64,000 nt of DNA from Cavia porcellus (taxonomy: Eukaryota > Chordata > Mammalia > Rodentia > Caviidae). This document shows, piece by piece, positions 1-12,539 of the stretch. The translations under genes and the position numbers were made by a program. The stretch lies in the NCBI RefSeq assembly GCF_034190915.1, contig NW_026947625.1:496001-560000 (forward strand), read 5' to 3'. Under the pieces are notes generated by a model that was not told where the DNA came from, did no database searches, and was given only the letters and a program-made list of their open reading frames with translations. The number at the start of each line of letters is the position of its first letter. The stretch's first letter is position 1.

Positions 1-67
1 GAAAAACATCACGGGGTGGTGCGCATTGTATGGGTGTGTGTTACATTAGATTCACTAGTAGGAGTGA
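1..67 (+). repeat. Reference A monomer (first complete copy)
   Basis: Used as the coordinate frame for variant names. The most frequent alternative bases are T at position 6, C or G (rarely A) at 49, C or G at 57, C at 58 and C at 62. It carries two CpGs (12-13 and 22-23), a FspI-type hexamer TGCGCA (20-25) and a SpeI-type hexamer ACTAGT (54-59). Stop triplets fall in several frames around 47-67, which limits any reading frame through the array. Confidence 0.95.
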
Positions 68-270
68 GAAAAACATCACGGGGTGGTGCGCATTGTATGG
101 GTGTGTGTTACATTAGATTCACTAGTAGGAGTGAGAAAAACATCACGGGGTGGTGCGCATTGTATGGGTGTGTGTTACATTAGATTCACTAGTAGGAGAG
201 AGAAAATCATCACGGGGAGGTGCACATTGTATGGGTGTGTGTTACATTACATTCACTAGTAGGAGTGAGA

Positions 271-856
271 AAAACATCACGGGGTGGTGCGCATTGTATT
301 GGTGTGTGTTACATTACATTCACTAGTAGGAGTGAGAAAAACATCACGGGGTGGTGCGCATTGTATGGGTGTGTGTTACATTACGTTCACTAGTAGGAGT
401 GAGAAAAACATCACGGGGTGGTGCGCATTGTATGGGTGTGTTACATTAAGTTCACTAGTAGGAGTGAGAAAAACATCACGGGGTGGTGCGCATTGTATGG
501 GTGTGTTACATTACGTTCACTAGTAGGAGTGAGAAAAACATCACGGGGTGGTGCGCATTGTATGGGTGTCTGGTACATTACATTCACTAGTAGAAGTGAG
601 AAAAATATCACGGGGTGGTGCGCATTGTATGGGTGTGTGTTACATTACATTCACTAGTAGGAGTGAGAAAAACATCACGGGGTGGTGCGCATTGTATGGG
701 TGTGTTACATTACGTTCACTAGTAGGAGTGAGAAAAACATCACGGGGTGGTGCGCATTGTATGGGTGTCTGTTACATTAGATTCACTAGTAGGAGTGAGA
801 AAAACATCACGGGCTGCTGCGCATTGTATGGGTGTGTGTTACATTACATTCACTAG
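271..856 (+). repeat. ACGTTC cassette, copy 1
   Basis: Run of linked variants: GTATTGG, then 65-bp monomers with TTACATTACGTTCAC, then GTGTCTG, then a GCTGCGC monomer. This copy has three 65-bp monomers; copies outside block L1 have one. The related AAGTTC form at about 447 is a further single-base variant. Confidence 0.8.
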
Positions 857-2139
857 TAGGAGTGAGAAAAACATCACGGGGTGGTGCGCATTGTATGGGT
901 GTGTGTTACATTAGATTCACTAGTAGGAGTGAGAAAAACATCACGGGGTGGTGCGCATTGTATGGGTGTGTGTTACATTACATTCACTAGTAGGAGTGAG
1001 AAAAACATCACGGGGTGGTGCGCATTGTATGGGTGTGTGTTACATTATATTCTCTAGTAGGAGTGAGAAAAACATCACGGGGTGGTGCGCATTGTATGGG
1101 TGTGTGTTACATTAGATTCACTAGTAGGAGTGAGAAAAACATCACGGGGTGGTGCGCATTGTATGGGTGTGTGTTACATTACATTCACTAGTAGGAGTGA
1201 GAAAATCATCACGGGGTGGTGCGCATTGTATAGGTGTGTGTTACATTACATTCACTAGTAGGAGTGAGAAAAACATCACGGGGTGGTGCGCATTGTATGG
1301 GTGTGTGTTACATTAGATTCACTAGTAGGAGTGAGAAAAACATCACGGGGTGGTGCGCATTGTATGGGTGTGTGTTACATTACATTCACTAGTAGGAGTG
1401 AGAAAAACATCACGGGGTGGTGCGCATTGTATGGGTGTGTGTTACATTAGATTCACTAGTAGGAGTGAGAAAAACATCACGGGGTGGTGCGCATTGTATG
1501 GGTGTGTGTTACATTACATTCACTAGTAGGAGTGAGAAAAACATCACGGGGTGTGCGCATTGTATGGGTGTGTGTTACATTACATTCACTAGTAGGAGTG
1601 AGAAAAATATCACGGGGTGGTGCGCATTGTATGGGTGTGTTACATTACATTCACTAGTAGCAGTGAGAAAAACATCACGGGGTGGTGCGCATTGTATGGG
1701 TGTGTGTTACATTAGATTCACTAGTAGGAGTGAGAAAATCATCACGGGGTGGTTCGCATTGTATGGGTGTGTGTTACATTAGATTCACTAGTAGGAGTGA
1801 GAAAATCATCACGGGGTGGTGCGCATTTTATGGGTGTGTGTTACATTACATTCACTAGTAGGATTGAGAAAAACATCACGGGGTGGTGCGCATTGTATGG
1901 GTGTGTGTTACATTAGATTCACTAGTAGGAGTGAGAAAATCATCACGGGGTGGTGCGCATTGTATGGGTGTGTGTTACATTACATTCACTAGTATGAGTG
2001 AGAAAAACATCACGGGGTGGTGCGCATTGTATGGGTGTGTGTTACATTAGATTCACTAGTAGGAGTGAGAAAAACATCACGGGGTGGTGCGCATTGTATG
2101 GCTGTGTGTTACATTACATTCACTAGAAGGAGTAAGAAA

Positions 2140-3240
2140 AACATCACGGGGTGGTGCGCATTGTATGGGTGTGTGTTACATTACATTCACTAGTAGGATG
2201 AGAAAAACATCACGGGGTGGTGCGCATTGTATGGGTGTGTGTTACAATACATTCAATAGTAGGAGTGAGAAAAACATCAAGGGGTGGTGCGCATTGTATG
2301 GGTGTTTGTTACATTAGATTCACTAGTAGGAGTGAGAAAATCATCACGGGGTGGTGCGGATTGTATGGGTGTGTGTTACATTACATTCACTAGTAGGAGT
2401 GAGAAAAACATCACGGGGTGGTGCGCATTGTATGGGTGTGTTACATTACATTCACTAGTAGCAGTGAGAAAAACATCACGGGGTGGTGCGCATTGTATGG
2501 GTGTGTGTTACATTAGATTCACTAGTAGGAGTGAGAAAATCATCACGGGGTGGTTCGCATTGTATGGGTGTGTGTTACATTAGATTCACTAGTAGGAGTG
2601 AGAAAATCATCACGGGGTGGTGCGCATTTTATGGGTGTGTGTTACATTACATTCACTAGTAGGATTGAGAAAAACATCACGCGGTGGTGCGCATTGTATG
2701 GGTGTGTGTTACATTAGATTCACTAGTAGGAGTGAGAAAATCATCACGGGGTGGTGCGCATTGTATGGGTGTGTGTTACATTACATTCACTAGTAGGAGT
2801 GAGAAAAACATCACGGGGTGGTGCGCATTGTATGGGTGTGTGTTACATTACATTCACTAGTAGGAGTGAGAAAAACATCACGGGGTGGTGCGCATTGTAT
2901 GGGTGTGTGTTACATTACATTCACTACTAGGAGTGAGAAAAACATCACGGGGTGGTGTGATTCGGAGGGTCTGAATTAGGATAGGCAGTGAGTGGCAATG
3001 TAAGATGGAGAAAAGCACCACGGGATGGTCAGCATGGGGAGGTCAGGGAACATGCAGTGGCAATGTAGGATAGGTTTCTGAAAAACATCGCGGGGTGGTG
3101 CGCATTCTATGGGTGTGTGTTACATTACATTCACTAGTAGGAGTGAGAAAAACATCACGGGGTGGTGCGCATTGTATTGGTGTGTGTTACATTAGATTCA
3201 CTAGTAGGAGTGAGAAAAACATCACGGGGTGGTGCGCATT
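2140..3240 (+). repeat. Duplicated block L2, copy 1 (contains B element 1)
   Basis: Matches 7,828-8,928 at 5,688 bp. Shared markers are the 66-bp AGGATGAG monomer, ACAATACATTCAATAG, CATCAAGGGG at 2,274, GCGGATTG, the 65-bp monomer with C62, GGTTCGC, CATTTTATGG and the B element. The start lies between the AGAAGGAGTAAG monomer (present here, absent in copy 2) and the AGGATGAG monomer. Confidence 0.83.
2937..3079 (+). repeat. B element 1 (diverged A-monomer dimer)
   Basis: 143 bp. The first 21 bases match the A start, then the sequence departs at 2,958 (gtgattcggagggtctgaat). First half 2,937-3,009 (73 bp); second half 3,010-3,079 (70 bp) restarts with gaaaagcaccacggg, clearly related to the A start. 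Both halves end in a shared tail (gcagtg, then tggcaatgta), absent from A. This copy carries CACCACGGGATGG in the second half, unlike copies 3-15 (CACCGCGGGGTGG). The preceding monomer has C at position 58; the following one has G at 11 and C at 28. Confidence 0.93.
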
Positions 3241-3495
3241 GTATGGCTGTGTGTTACATTACATTCACTAGAAGGAGTAAGAAAAACATCACGGGGTGGT
3301 GCGCATTGTAAGGGTGTGTGTTACATTACATTCACTAGTAGGATGAGAAAAACATCATGGGGTGGTGCGCATTGTATGGGTGTGTGTTACATTACATTCA
3401 CTAGTATGAGTGAGAAAAACATCACGGGGTGGTGCGCATTGTATGGGTGTGTGTTACATTACATTCACTAGTAGGAGTGAGAAAAACATCACGGG
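3229..3495 (+). repeat. Local 267-bp duplication, copy 1
   Basis: Four monomers including the 66-bp AGGATGAG variant. They share GTATGGCTG, AGAAGGAGTAAG and CATCATGGGG with 3,496-3,762 and diverge at the right edge (GTATGAGTG here, ACAATACATTC in the second). Confidence 0.7.
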
Positions 3496-3955
3496 GTGGT
3501 GCGCATTGTATGGCTGTGTGTTACATTACATTCACTAGAAGGAGTAAGAAAAACATCACGGGGTGGTGCGCATTGTATGGGTGTGTGTTACATTACATTC
3601 ACTAGTAGGATGAGAAAAACATCATGGGGTGGTGCGCATTGTATGGGTGTGTGTTACAATACATTCAATAGTAGGAGTGAGAAAAACATCAAGGGGTGGT
3701 GCGCATTGTATGGGTGTTTGTTACATTAGATTCACTAGTAGGAGTGAGAAAATCATCACGGGGTGGTGCGGATTGCATGGGTGTGTGTTACATTACATTC
3801 ACTAGTAGGAGTGAGAAAAACATCACGGGGTGGTGCGCATTGTATGGGTGTGTGTTACATTACATTCACTAGTAGGATGAGAAAAACATCACGGGGTGGT
3901 GCGCATTGTATGGGTGTGTGTTACAATACATTCAATAGTAGGAGTGAGAAAAACA
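3496..3955 (+). repeat. Local duplication copy 2, also copied at 7,505
   Basis: The first 200 bp or so repeat 3,229 onward. The block to about 3,955 also recurs at 7,505-7,964 (offset 4,009), so the same cassette has been copied at both short and long range. Confidence 0.72.
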
Positions 3956-4479
3956 TCACGGGGTGGTGCGCATTGTATGGGTGTGTGTTACATTACATTC
4001 ACGAGTAGGAGTGAGAAAAACATCACGGGGTGGTGCGCATTGTATGGGTGTGTGTTACATTACATTCACTCGTAGGAGTGAGAAAAACATCACGGGGTGG
4101 TGCGCATTGTATGGGTGTGTGTTACATTACATTCACTAGTAGGAGTGAGAAAATCATCACGGGGTGGTGCGCATTGTATGGGTGTGTGTTACATTACATT
4201 CACTAGTAGGAGTGAGAAAATCATCACGGGGTGGTGCGCATTGTATGGGTGTGTGTTACATTACATTCACTAGTAGGAGTGCGAAAAACATCACGGGGTG
4301 GTGCGCATTGTATGGGTGTGTGTTACATTACACTCACTAGTAGGAGTGAGAAAAACATCACGGGGTGGTGCGCATTGTATGGGTGTGTGTTACATTACAT
4401 TCACTAGTAGGAGTGAGAAAAACATCACGGGGTGGTGCGCATTGTATGGGTGTGTGTTACATTACATTCACTAGTAGGA

Positions 4480-5700
4480 GTGACAAAAACATCACGGGGT
4501 GGTGCGCATTGTATGGGTGTGTGTTACATTACATTCACTAGTAGGAGTGAGAAAAACATCACGGGGTGGTGCGCATTGTATGGGTGTGTGTTACATTACA
4601 TTCAATAGTAGGAGTGAGAAAAACATCACGGGGTGGTGCGCATTGTATGGGTGTGTGTTACATTACATTCACTAGTAGGAGTGAGAAAAATATCATGGGG
4701 TGGTGCGCATTGTATGGGTGTGTTACAGTACATTCACTAGTAGCAGTGAGAAAAACATCAGGGGGTGGTGCGCATTGCATTGGTGTGTGTTACATTAGAT
4801 TCACTAGTAGGAGTGAGAAAATCATCACGGGGTGGTGCGCATTGTATGGGTGTGTGTTACATTAGATTCACTAGTAGGAGTGAGAAAATCATCACGGGGT
4901 GGTGCGCATTGTATGGGTGTGTGTTACATTAGATTCACTAGTAGGATTGAGAAAAACATCACGGGGTTGTGCGCATTGTATGGGTGTGTGTTACATTAGA
5001 TTCACTAGTAGGAGTGAGAAAATCATCATGGGGTGGTGCGCATTGTATGGGTGTGTGTTACATTACATTCACTAGTAGCCGTGAGAAAAACATCACGGGG
5101 TGGTGCGCATTGTATGGGTGTGTGTTACATTAGATTCACTAGTAGGAGTGAGAAAAACATCATGGGGTGGTGCGCATTGTATGGGTGTGTGTTACATTAG
5201 ATTCACTAGTAGGAGTGAGAAAAACAACACGGGGTGGTGCGCATTGTATGGGTGTGTGTTACATTAGATTCACTAGTAGGAGAGAGAAAATCATCACGGG
5301 GAGGTGCACATTGTATGGGTGTGTGTTACATTACATTCACTAGTAGGAGTGAGAAAAACATCACGGGGTGGTGCGCATTGTATTGGTGTGTGTTACATTA
5401 CATTCACTAGTAGGAGTGAGAAAAACATCACGGGGTGGTGCGCATTGTATTGGTGTGTGTTACATTACATTCACTAGTAGGAGTGAGAAAAACATCACAG
5501 GGTGGTGCGCATTGTATGGGTGTGTGTTACATTACGTTCACTAGTAGGAGTGAGAAAAACTTCACGGGGTGGTGCGCATTGTATGGGTGTGTTACATTAC
5601 GTTCACTAGTAGGAGTGAGAAAAACATCACGGGGTGCTGCGCATTGTATGGGTGTGTTACATTACGTTCACTAGTAGGAGTGAGAAAAACATCACGGGGT
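4480..5700 (+). repeat. Long-range duplicated block L4, copy 1
   Basis: Matches 31,218-32,280. Offset is 26,737 bp at the rare GAGTGACAAAAAC variant (4,481) and at 4,566, and 26,536 bp at 5,075 and 5,435, a difference of three monomers. Shared rare variants include TTCAATAG, ATATCATGGGG, GTTACAGTAC and CATCAGGGGG. Confidence 0.82.
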
Positions 5701-6490
5701 GGTGCGCATTGTATGGGTGTATGGTACATTACATTCACTAGTAGAAGTGAGAAAAACATCACGGGGTGGTGCGCATTGTATGGGTGTGTGTTACATTACA
5801 TTCACTAGTAGGAGTGAGAAAAACATCACGGGGTGGTGCGCATTGTATGGGTGTGTTACATTACGTTCACTAGTAGGAGTGAGAAAAACATCACGGGGTG
5901 GTGCGCATTGTATGGGTGTCTGTTACATTAGATTCACTAGTAGGAGTGAGAAAAACATCACGGGGTGCTGCGCATTGTATGGGTGTGTGTTACATTACAT
6001 TCACTAGTAGGAGTGAGAAAAACATCACGGGGTGGTGCGCATTGTATGGGTGTGTGTTACATTAGATTCACTAGTAGGAGTGAGAAAAACATCACGGGGT
6101 GGTGCGCATTGTATGGGTGTGTGTTACATTACATTCACTAGTAGGAGTGAGAAAAACATCACGGGGTGGTGCGCATTGTATGGGTGTGTGTTACATTATA
6201 TTCTCTAGTAGGAGTGAGAAAAACATCACGGGGTGGTGCGCATTGTATGGGTGTGTGTTACATTAGATTCACTAGTAGGAGTGAGAAAAACATCACGGGG
6301 TGGTGCGCATTGTATGGGTGTGTGTTACATTACATTCACTAGTAGGAGTGAGAAAATCATCACGGGGTGGTGCGCATTGTATAGGTGTGTGTTACATTAC
6401 ATTCACTAGTAGGAGTGAGAAAAACATCACGGGGTGGTGCGCATTGTATGGGTGTGTGTTACATTAGATTCACTAGTAGGAGTGAGAAAA
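5085..6490 (+). repeat. Duplicated block L1, copy 2
   Basis: Second copy of 1-1,340 with one extra monomer and scattered single-base differences, such as ATG for ACG at the G run near 5,162 and CTTCACGG near 5,560. It breaks off where 6,500 onward reads GTTTGTTAC followed by CAACACGTGG. Confidence 0.85.
5420..6007 (+). repeat. ACGTTC cassette, copy 2
   Basis: Same order as copy 1, with three 65-bp monomers and two GCTGCGC monomers. It is part of block L1 copy 2. Confidence 0.8.
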
Positions 6491-7827
6491 ACATCACGGG
6501 GTGGTGCGCATTGTATGGGTGTTTGTTACATTACATTCACTAGTAGGAGTGAGAAAATCAACACGTGGTGGTGCGCATTGTATGGGTGTGTGTTACATTA
6601 CATTCACTAGTAGGAGTGAGAAAAACATCACGGGGTTGTGTGCATTGTATGGGTGTGTGTTACATTACTTCACTAGTAGGAGTGAGAAAAACATCACGGG
6701 GTGGTGCGCATTGTATGGGTGTGTGTTACATTACATTCACTAGTAGGAGTGAGAAAAACATCACGGGGTGGTGCGCATTGTATGGGTGTGTGTTACATTA
6801 CATTCACTAGTAGGAGTGCGAAAAACATCACGGGGTGGTGCGCATTGTATGGGTGTGTGTTACATTACATTCACTAGTAGGAGTGAGGAAAACATCACGG
6901 GGTGGTGCGCATTATATGGGTGTGTGTTACATTACATTCACTAGTAGGAGTGAGAAAAACATCACGGGGTGGTGCGCATTGTATGGGTGTGTGTTACATT
7001 ACATTCACTAGTAGGAGTGCGAAAAACATCACGGGGTGGTGCGCATTGTATGGGTGTGTGTTACATTACATTCACTAGTAGGAGTGAGGAAAACATCACG
7101 GGGTGGTGCGCATTGTATGGGTGTGTGTTACATTACATTCACTAGTAGGAGTGCGAAAAACATCACGGGGTGGTGCGCATTGTATGGGTGTGTGTTACAT
7201 TACATTCACTAGTAGGAGTGAGAAAAACATCACGGGGTGGTGCGCATTGTATGGGTGTGTGTTACGTTACATTCACTAGTAGGAGTGAGAAAAACATCAC
7301 GGGGTGGTGCGCATTGTATGGGTGTGTGTTACGTTACATTCACTAGTAGGAGTGAGAAAAACATCACGGGGTGGTGCGCATTGTATGGGTGTGTGTTACA
7401 TTAGATTCACTAGTATGAGTGAGAAAAACATCACGGGGTGGTGCGCATTGTATGGGTGTGTGTTACATTAGATTCACTAGTAGGAGTGAGAAAAACATCA
7501 CGGGGTGGTGCGCATTGTATGGCTGTGTGTTACATTACATTCACTAGAAGGAGTAAGAAAAACATCACGGGGTGGTGCGCATTGTATGGGTGTGTGTTAC
7601 ATTACATTCACTAGTAGGATGAGAAAAACATCATGGGGTGGTGCGCATTGTATGGGTGTGTGTTACAATACATTCAATAGTAGGAGTGAGAAAAACATCA
7701 CGGGGTGGTGCGCATTGTATGGGTGTTTGTTACATTAGATTCACTAGTAGGAGTGAGAAAATCATCACGGGGTGGTGCGGATTGTATGGGTGTGTGTTAC
7801 ATTACATTCACTAGTAGGAGTGAGAAA

Positions 7828-8928
7828 AACATCACGGGGTGGTGCGCATTGTATGGGTGTGTGTTACATTACATTCACTAGTAGGATGAGAAAAACATCA
7901 CGGGGTGGTGCGCATTGTATGGGTGTGTGTTACAATACATTCAATAGTAGGAGTGAGAAAAACATCAAGGGGTGGTGCGCATTGTATGGGTGTTTGTTAC
8001 ATTAGATTCACTAGTAGGAGTGAGAAAATCATCACGGGGTGGTGCGGATTGTATGGGTGTGTGTTACATTACATTCACTAGTAGGAGTGAGAAAAACATC
8101 ACGGGGTGGTGCGCATTGTATGGGTGTGTTACATTACATTCACTAGTAGCAGTGAGAAAAACATCACGGGGTGGTGCGCATTGTATGGGTGTGTGTTACA
8201 TTAGATTCACTAGTAGGAGTGAGAAAATCATCACGGGGTGGTTCGCATTGTATGGGTGTGTGTTACATTAGATTCACTAGTAGGAGTGAGAAAATCATCA
8301 CGGGGTGGTGCGCATTTTATGGGTGTGTGTTACATTACATTCACTAGTAGGATTGAGAAAAACATCACGCGGTGGTGCGCATTGTATGGGTGTGTGTTAC
8401 ATTAGATTCACTAGTAGGAGTGAGAAAATCATCACGGGGTGGTGCGCATTGTATGGGTGTGTGTTACATTACATTCACTAGTAGGAGTGAGAAAAACATC
8501 ACGGGGTGGTGCGCATTGTATGGGTGTGTGTTACATTACATTCACTAGTAGGAGTGAGAAAAACATCACGGGGTGGTGCGCATTGTATGGGTGTGTGTTA
8601 CATTACATTCACTACTAGGAGTGAGAAAAACATCACGGGGTGGTGTGATTCGGAGGGTCTGAATTAGGATAGGCAGTGAGTGGCAATGTAAGATGGAGAA
8701 AAGCACCACGGGGTGGTCAGCATGGGGAGGTCAGGGAACATGCAGTGGCAATGTAGGATAGGTTTCTGAAAAACATCGCGGGGTGGTGCGCATTCTATGG
8801 GTGTGTGTTACATTACATTCACTAGTAGGAGTGAGAAAAACATCACGGGGTGGTGCGCATTGTATTGGTGTGTGTTACATTAGATTCACTAGTAGGAGTG
8901 AGAACAACATCACGGGGTGGTGCGCATT
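7828..8928 (+). repeat. Duplicated block L2, copy 2 (contains B element 2)
   Basis: Second copy of 2,140-3,240. It ends where copy 1 continues with GTATGGCTG and this copy with GTATTGGTG. The different offsets of L1 (5,151) and L2 (5,688) show that about eight monomers were gained or lost between the two blocks. Confidence 0.83.
8625..8767 (+). repeat. B element 2
   Basis: 143 bp, 5,688 bp downstream of B element 1 and inside a matching copy of its flanks. It shares CACCACGGGG with element 1 (A where copies 3-15 have G), so these two form their own subgroup. Upstream monomer has C58; downstream monomer has G11 and C28. Confidence 0.93.
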
Positions 8929-8983
8929 GTATTGGTGTGTGTTACATTACATTCACTAGTAGGAGTGAGAAAAACATCACGGG

Positions 8984-9292
8984 GTGGTGCGCATTGTATT
9001 GGTGTGTGGTACATTACATTCACTAGTAGGAGTGAGAAAAACATCACGGGGTGGTGCGCATTGTATGGGTGTGTGTTACATTCCATTCACTAGTAGGAGT
9101 GAGAAAAACATCACGGGGTGGTGCGCATTGTATGGGTGTGTTACATTACGTTCACTAGTAGGAGTGAGAAAAACATCACGGGGTGGTGCGCATTTTATGG
9201 GTGTCTGGTACATTAGATTCCCTAGTAGGAGTGAGAAAAACATCACGGGGTGCTGCGCATTGTATGGGTGTGTGTTACATTACATTCACTAG
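8984..9292 (+). repeat. ACGTTC cassette, copy 3
   Basis: Short form with one 65-bp monomer. Private changes are TTCCATTCAC, CATTTTATGG and GATTCCCTAG. Confidence 0.8.
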
Positions 9293-9903
9293 TAGGAGTG
9301 AGAAAAACATCACGGGGTGGTGCGCATTGTATGGGTGTGTGTTACATTACATTCACTAGTAGGAGTGAGAAAAACATCACGGGGTGGGGCGCATTGTATG
9401 GGTGTGTGTTACATTACATTCACTAGTAGGAGTGAGAAAAACATCACGGGGTGGTGCGCATTGTATGGGTGTGTGTTACATTACATTCACTAGTAGGAGT
9501 GAGAAAAACATCACGGGGTTGTGCGCATTGTATTGGTGTGTGTTACATTACATTCACTAGTAGGAGTGAGAAAAACATCACGGGATGGTGCGCATTGTAT
9601 GGGTGTGTGTTACATTACATTCACTAGTAGGAGTGAGAAAAACATCACGGGGTGGTGCGCATTGTATGGGTGTGTGTTACATTACATTCACTAGTAGGAG
9701 TGAGAAAAACATCACGGGGTGGTGCGCATTGTATGGGTGTGTGTTACATTACATTCACTAGTAGGAGTGAGAAAAACATCACGGGGTGGTGCGCATTGTA
9801 TGGGTGTGTGTTACATTACATTCACTAGTAGGAGTGAGAAAAACATCACGGGGTGTGCGCATTGTATGGGTGTGTGTTACATTACATTCACTAGTAGGAG
9901 TGA

Positions 9904-10169
9904 GAAAAATATCACGGGGTGGTGCGCATTGTATGGGTGTGTTACATTACATTCACTAGTAGCAGTGAGAAAAACATCACGGGGTGGTGCGCATTGTATG
10001 GGTGTGTGTTACATTAGATTCACTAGTAGGAGTGAGAAAATCATCACGGGGTGGTTCGCATTGTATGGGTGTGTGTTACATTAGATTCACTAGTAGGAGT
10101 GAGAAAATCATCACGGGGTGGTGCGCATTTTATGGGTGTGTGTTACATTACATTCACTAGTAGGATTGA
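9904..10169 (+). repeat. 266-bp local tandem duplication, copy 1
   Basis: Four monomers (three of 67 bp and one of 65 bp). They start at the GAAAAATATC variant and include the 65-bp/C62 monomer, GGTTCGC and CATTTTATGG. The next 266-bp copy starts at 10,170. Confidence 0.82.
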
Positions 10170-10436
10170 GAAAAATATCACGGGGTGGTGCGCATTGTAT
10201 GGGTGTGTTACATTACATTCACTAGTAGCAGTGAGAAAAACATCACGGGGTGGTGCGCATTGTATGGGTGTGTGTTACATTAGATTCACTAGTAGGAGTG
10301 AGAAAATCATCACGGGGTGGTTCGCATTGTATGGGTGTGTGTTACATTAGATTCACTAGTAGGAGTGAGAAAATCATCACGGGGTGGTGCGCATTTTATG
10401 GGTGTGTGTTACATTACATTCACTAGTAGGATTGAG
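10170..10436 (+). repeat. 266-bp local tandem duplication, copy 2
   Basis: Repeats 9,904-10,169 in the same order of variants. The array then continues as in 1,860-2,000 (GGATTGAG, then a T6 monomer, then GTATGAGTG). Confidence 0.82.
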
Positions 10437-10703
10437 AAAAACATCACGGGGTGGTGCGCATTGTATGGGTGTGTGTTACATTAGATTCACTAGTAGGAGT
10501 GAGAAAATCATCACGGGGTGGTGCGCATTGTATGGGTGTGTGTTACATTACATTCACTAGTATGAGTGAGAAAAACATCACGGGGTGGTGCGCATTGTAT
10601 GGGTGTGTGTTACATTACATTCACTAGTAGGAGTGAGAAAAACATCACGGGGTGGTGCGCATTGTATGGGTGTGTGTTACATTACATTCACTACTAGGAG
10701 TGA

Positions 10704-10846
10704 GAAAAACATCACGGGGTGGTGTGATTCGGAGGGTCTGAATTAGGATAGGCAGTGAGTGGCAATGTAAGATGGAGAAAAGCACCGCGGGGTGGTCAGC
10801 ATGGGGAGGTCAGGGAACATGCAGTGGCAATGTAGGATAGGTTTCT
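10704..10846 (+). repeat. B element 3
   Basis: 143 bp, CACCGCGG subtype. The upstream monomer has C58. The downstream monomer has G11 but keeps G28, and is followed two monomers later by a variant with TTCTCTAG, a flank shared with elements 5 and 8. Confidence 0.93.
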
Positions 10847-11516
10847 GAAAAACATCGCGGGGTGGTGCGCATTGTATGGGTGTGTGTTACATTACATTCA
10901 CTAGTAGGAGTGAGAAAAACATCACGGGGTGGTGCGCATTGTATGGGTGTGTGTTACATTAGATTCTCTAGTAGGAGTGAGAAAAACATCACGGGGTGGT
11001 GCGCATTGTATGGGTGTGTGTTACATTAGATTCACTAGTAGGAGTGAGAAAAACATCACGGGGTGGTGCGCATTGTATGGGTGTGTGTTACATTAGATTC
11101 ACTAGTAGGAGTGAGAAAATCATCACGGGGTGGTGCGCATTGTATGGGTGTGTGTTACATTACATTCACTAGTAGGAGTGAGAAAAACATCACGGGGTGG
11201 TGCGCATTGTATGGGTGTGTGTTACATTAGATTCACTAGTAGGAGTGAGAAAAACATCACGGGGTGGTGCACATTGTATGGGTGTTTGTTACATTACATT
11301 CACTAGTAGGAGTGAGAAAATCAACACGTGGTGGTGCGCATTGTATGGGTGTGTGTTACATTACATTCACTAGTATGAGTGAGAAAAACATCACGGGATG
11401 GTGCGCATTGTATGGGTGTGTGATACATTACATTCACTAGTAGGAGTGAGAAAAACATCACGGGGTGGTGCGCATTGTATGGGTGTGTGTTACATTACAT
11501 TCACTACTAGGAGTGA

Positions 11517-11659
11517 GAAAAACATCACGGGGTGGTGTGATTCGGAGGGTCTGAATTAGGATAGGCAGTGAGTGGCAATGTAAGATGGAGAAAAGCACCG
11601 CGGGGTGGTCAGCATGGGGAGGTCAGGGAACATGCAGTGGCAATGTAGGATAGGTTTCT
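11517..11659 (+). repeat. B element 4
   Basis: 143 bp. It lies exactly 670 bp (10 full A monomers) after element 3 and 134 bp (2 monomers) before element 5. Upstream C58; downstream G11 and C28. Confidence 0.93.
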
Positions 11660-11793
11660 GAAAAACATCGCGGGGTGGTGCGCATTCTATGGGTGTGTGT
11701 TACATTACATTCACTAGTAGGAGTGAGAAAAACATCACGGGGTGGTGCGCATTGTATGGGTGTGTGTTACATTACATTCACTACTAGGAGTGA

Positions 11794-11936
11794 GAAAAAC
11801 ATCACGGGGTGGTGTGATTCGGAGGGTCTGAATTAGGATAGGCAGTGAGTGGCAATGTAAGATGGAGAAAAGCACCGCGGGGTGGTCAGCATGGGGAGGT
11901 CAGGGAACATGCAGTGGCAATGTAGGATAGGTTTCT
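11794..11936 (+). repeat. B element 5
   Basis: 143 bp, separated from element 4 by only two A monomers, the tightest spacing in the window. Downstream flank is the G11/G28 type. Its copy is element 8, 5,978 bp away. Confidence 0.93.
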
Positions 11937-12539
11937 GAAAAACATCGCGGGGTGGTGCGCATTGTATGGGTGTGTGTTACATTACATTCACTAGTAGGAG
12001 TGAGAAAAACATCACGGGGTGGTGCGCATTGTATGGGTGTGTGTTACATTAGATTCTCTAGTAGGAGTGAGAAAAACATCACGGGGTGGTGCGCATTGTA
12101 TGGGTTTGTGTTACATTAGATTCACTAGTAGGAGTGAGAAAAACATCACGGGGTGGTGCGCATTGTATGGGTGTGTGTTACATTAGATTCACTAGTAGGA
12201 GTGAGAAAATCATCACGGGGTGGTGCGCATTGTATGGGTGTGTGTTACATTACATTCACTAGTAGGAGTGAGAAAAACATCACGGGGTGGTGCGCATTGT
12301 ATGGGTGTGTGTTACATTAGATTCACTAGTAGGAGTGAGAAAAACATCACGGGGTGGTGCACATTGTATGGGTGTTTGTTACAATACATTCACTAGTAGG
12401 AGTGAGAAAATCAACACGTGGTGGTGCGCATTGTATGGGTGTGTGTTACATTACATTCACTAGTAGGAGTGCGAAAAACATCACGGGGTGGGGCGCATTG
12501 TATGGGTGTGTGTTACATTACATTCACTAATAGGAGTGA

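Larger units (their letters stand above)
1..1340 (+). repeat. Duplicated block L1, copy 1
   Basis: Matches 5,085-6,490. The offset is 5,084 bp at the left end and 5,151 bp from about 270 onward, because copy 2 has one extra monomer with ATTGTATTGG. Shared diagnostics are the GAGAGAG/GAGGTGCACA monomer at 202, three 65-bp monomers, GTGTCTG at about 767, TTCTCTAG at 1,050 and GTATAGG at 1,228. The match ends near 1,340. The left end may extend beyond the window. Confidence 0.85.

Noticed and set aside
20..40. Z-DNA from alternating purine-pyrimidine steps
   Set aside because: GTGCGCA and TGTGTGT are both shorter than about 10 bp and are separated by non-alternating bases.
31..48. Telomeric repeat tract
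   Set aside because: The GGGTGTGTG block resembles yeast-type TG repeats but is only about 10 bp within a 67-bp unit. No TTAGGG-type or other short telomere tandem is present.
1417..1782. 121-codon frame shared with 9,719 and 17,053
   Set aside because: The conserved length reflects duplication of the same monomer cassette. There is no Kozak-like or ribosome-binding context, splice pattern or codon bias distinct from the repeat.
2958..3079. B element as a transposon or retroposon insertion
   Set aside because: All copies have the same 143-bp length, the same orientation and the same array phase, and both halves resemble the A monomer. No terminal repeats, poly-A tail or target duplications.
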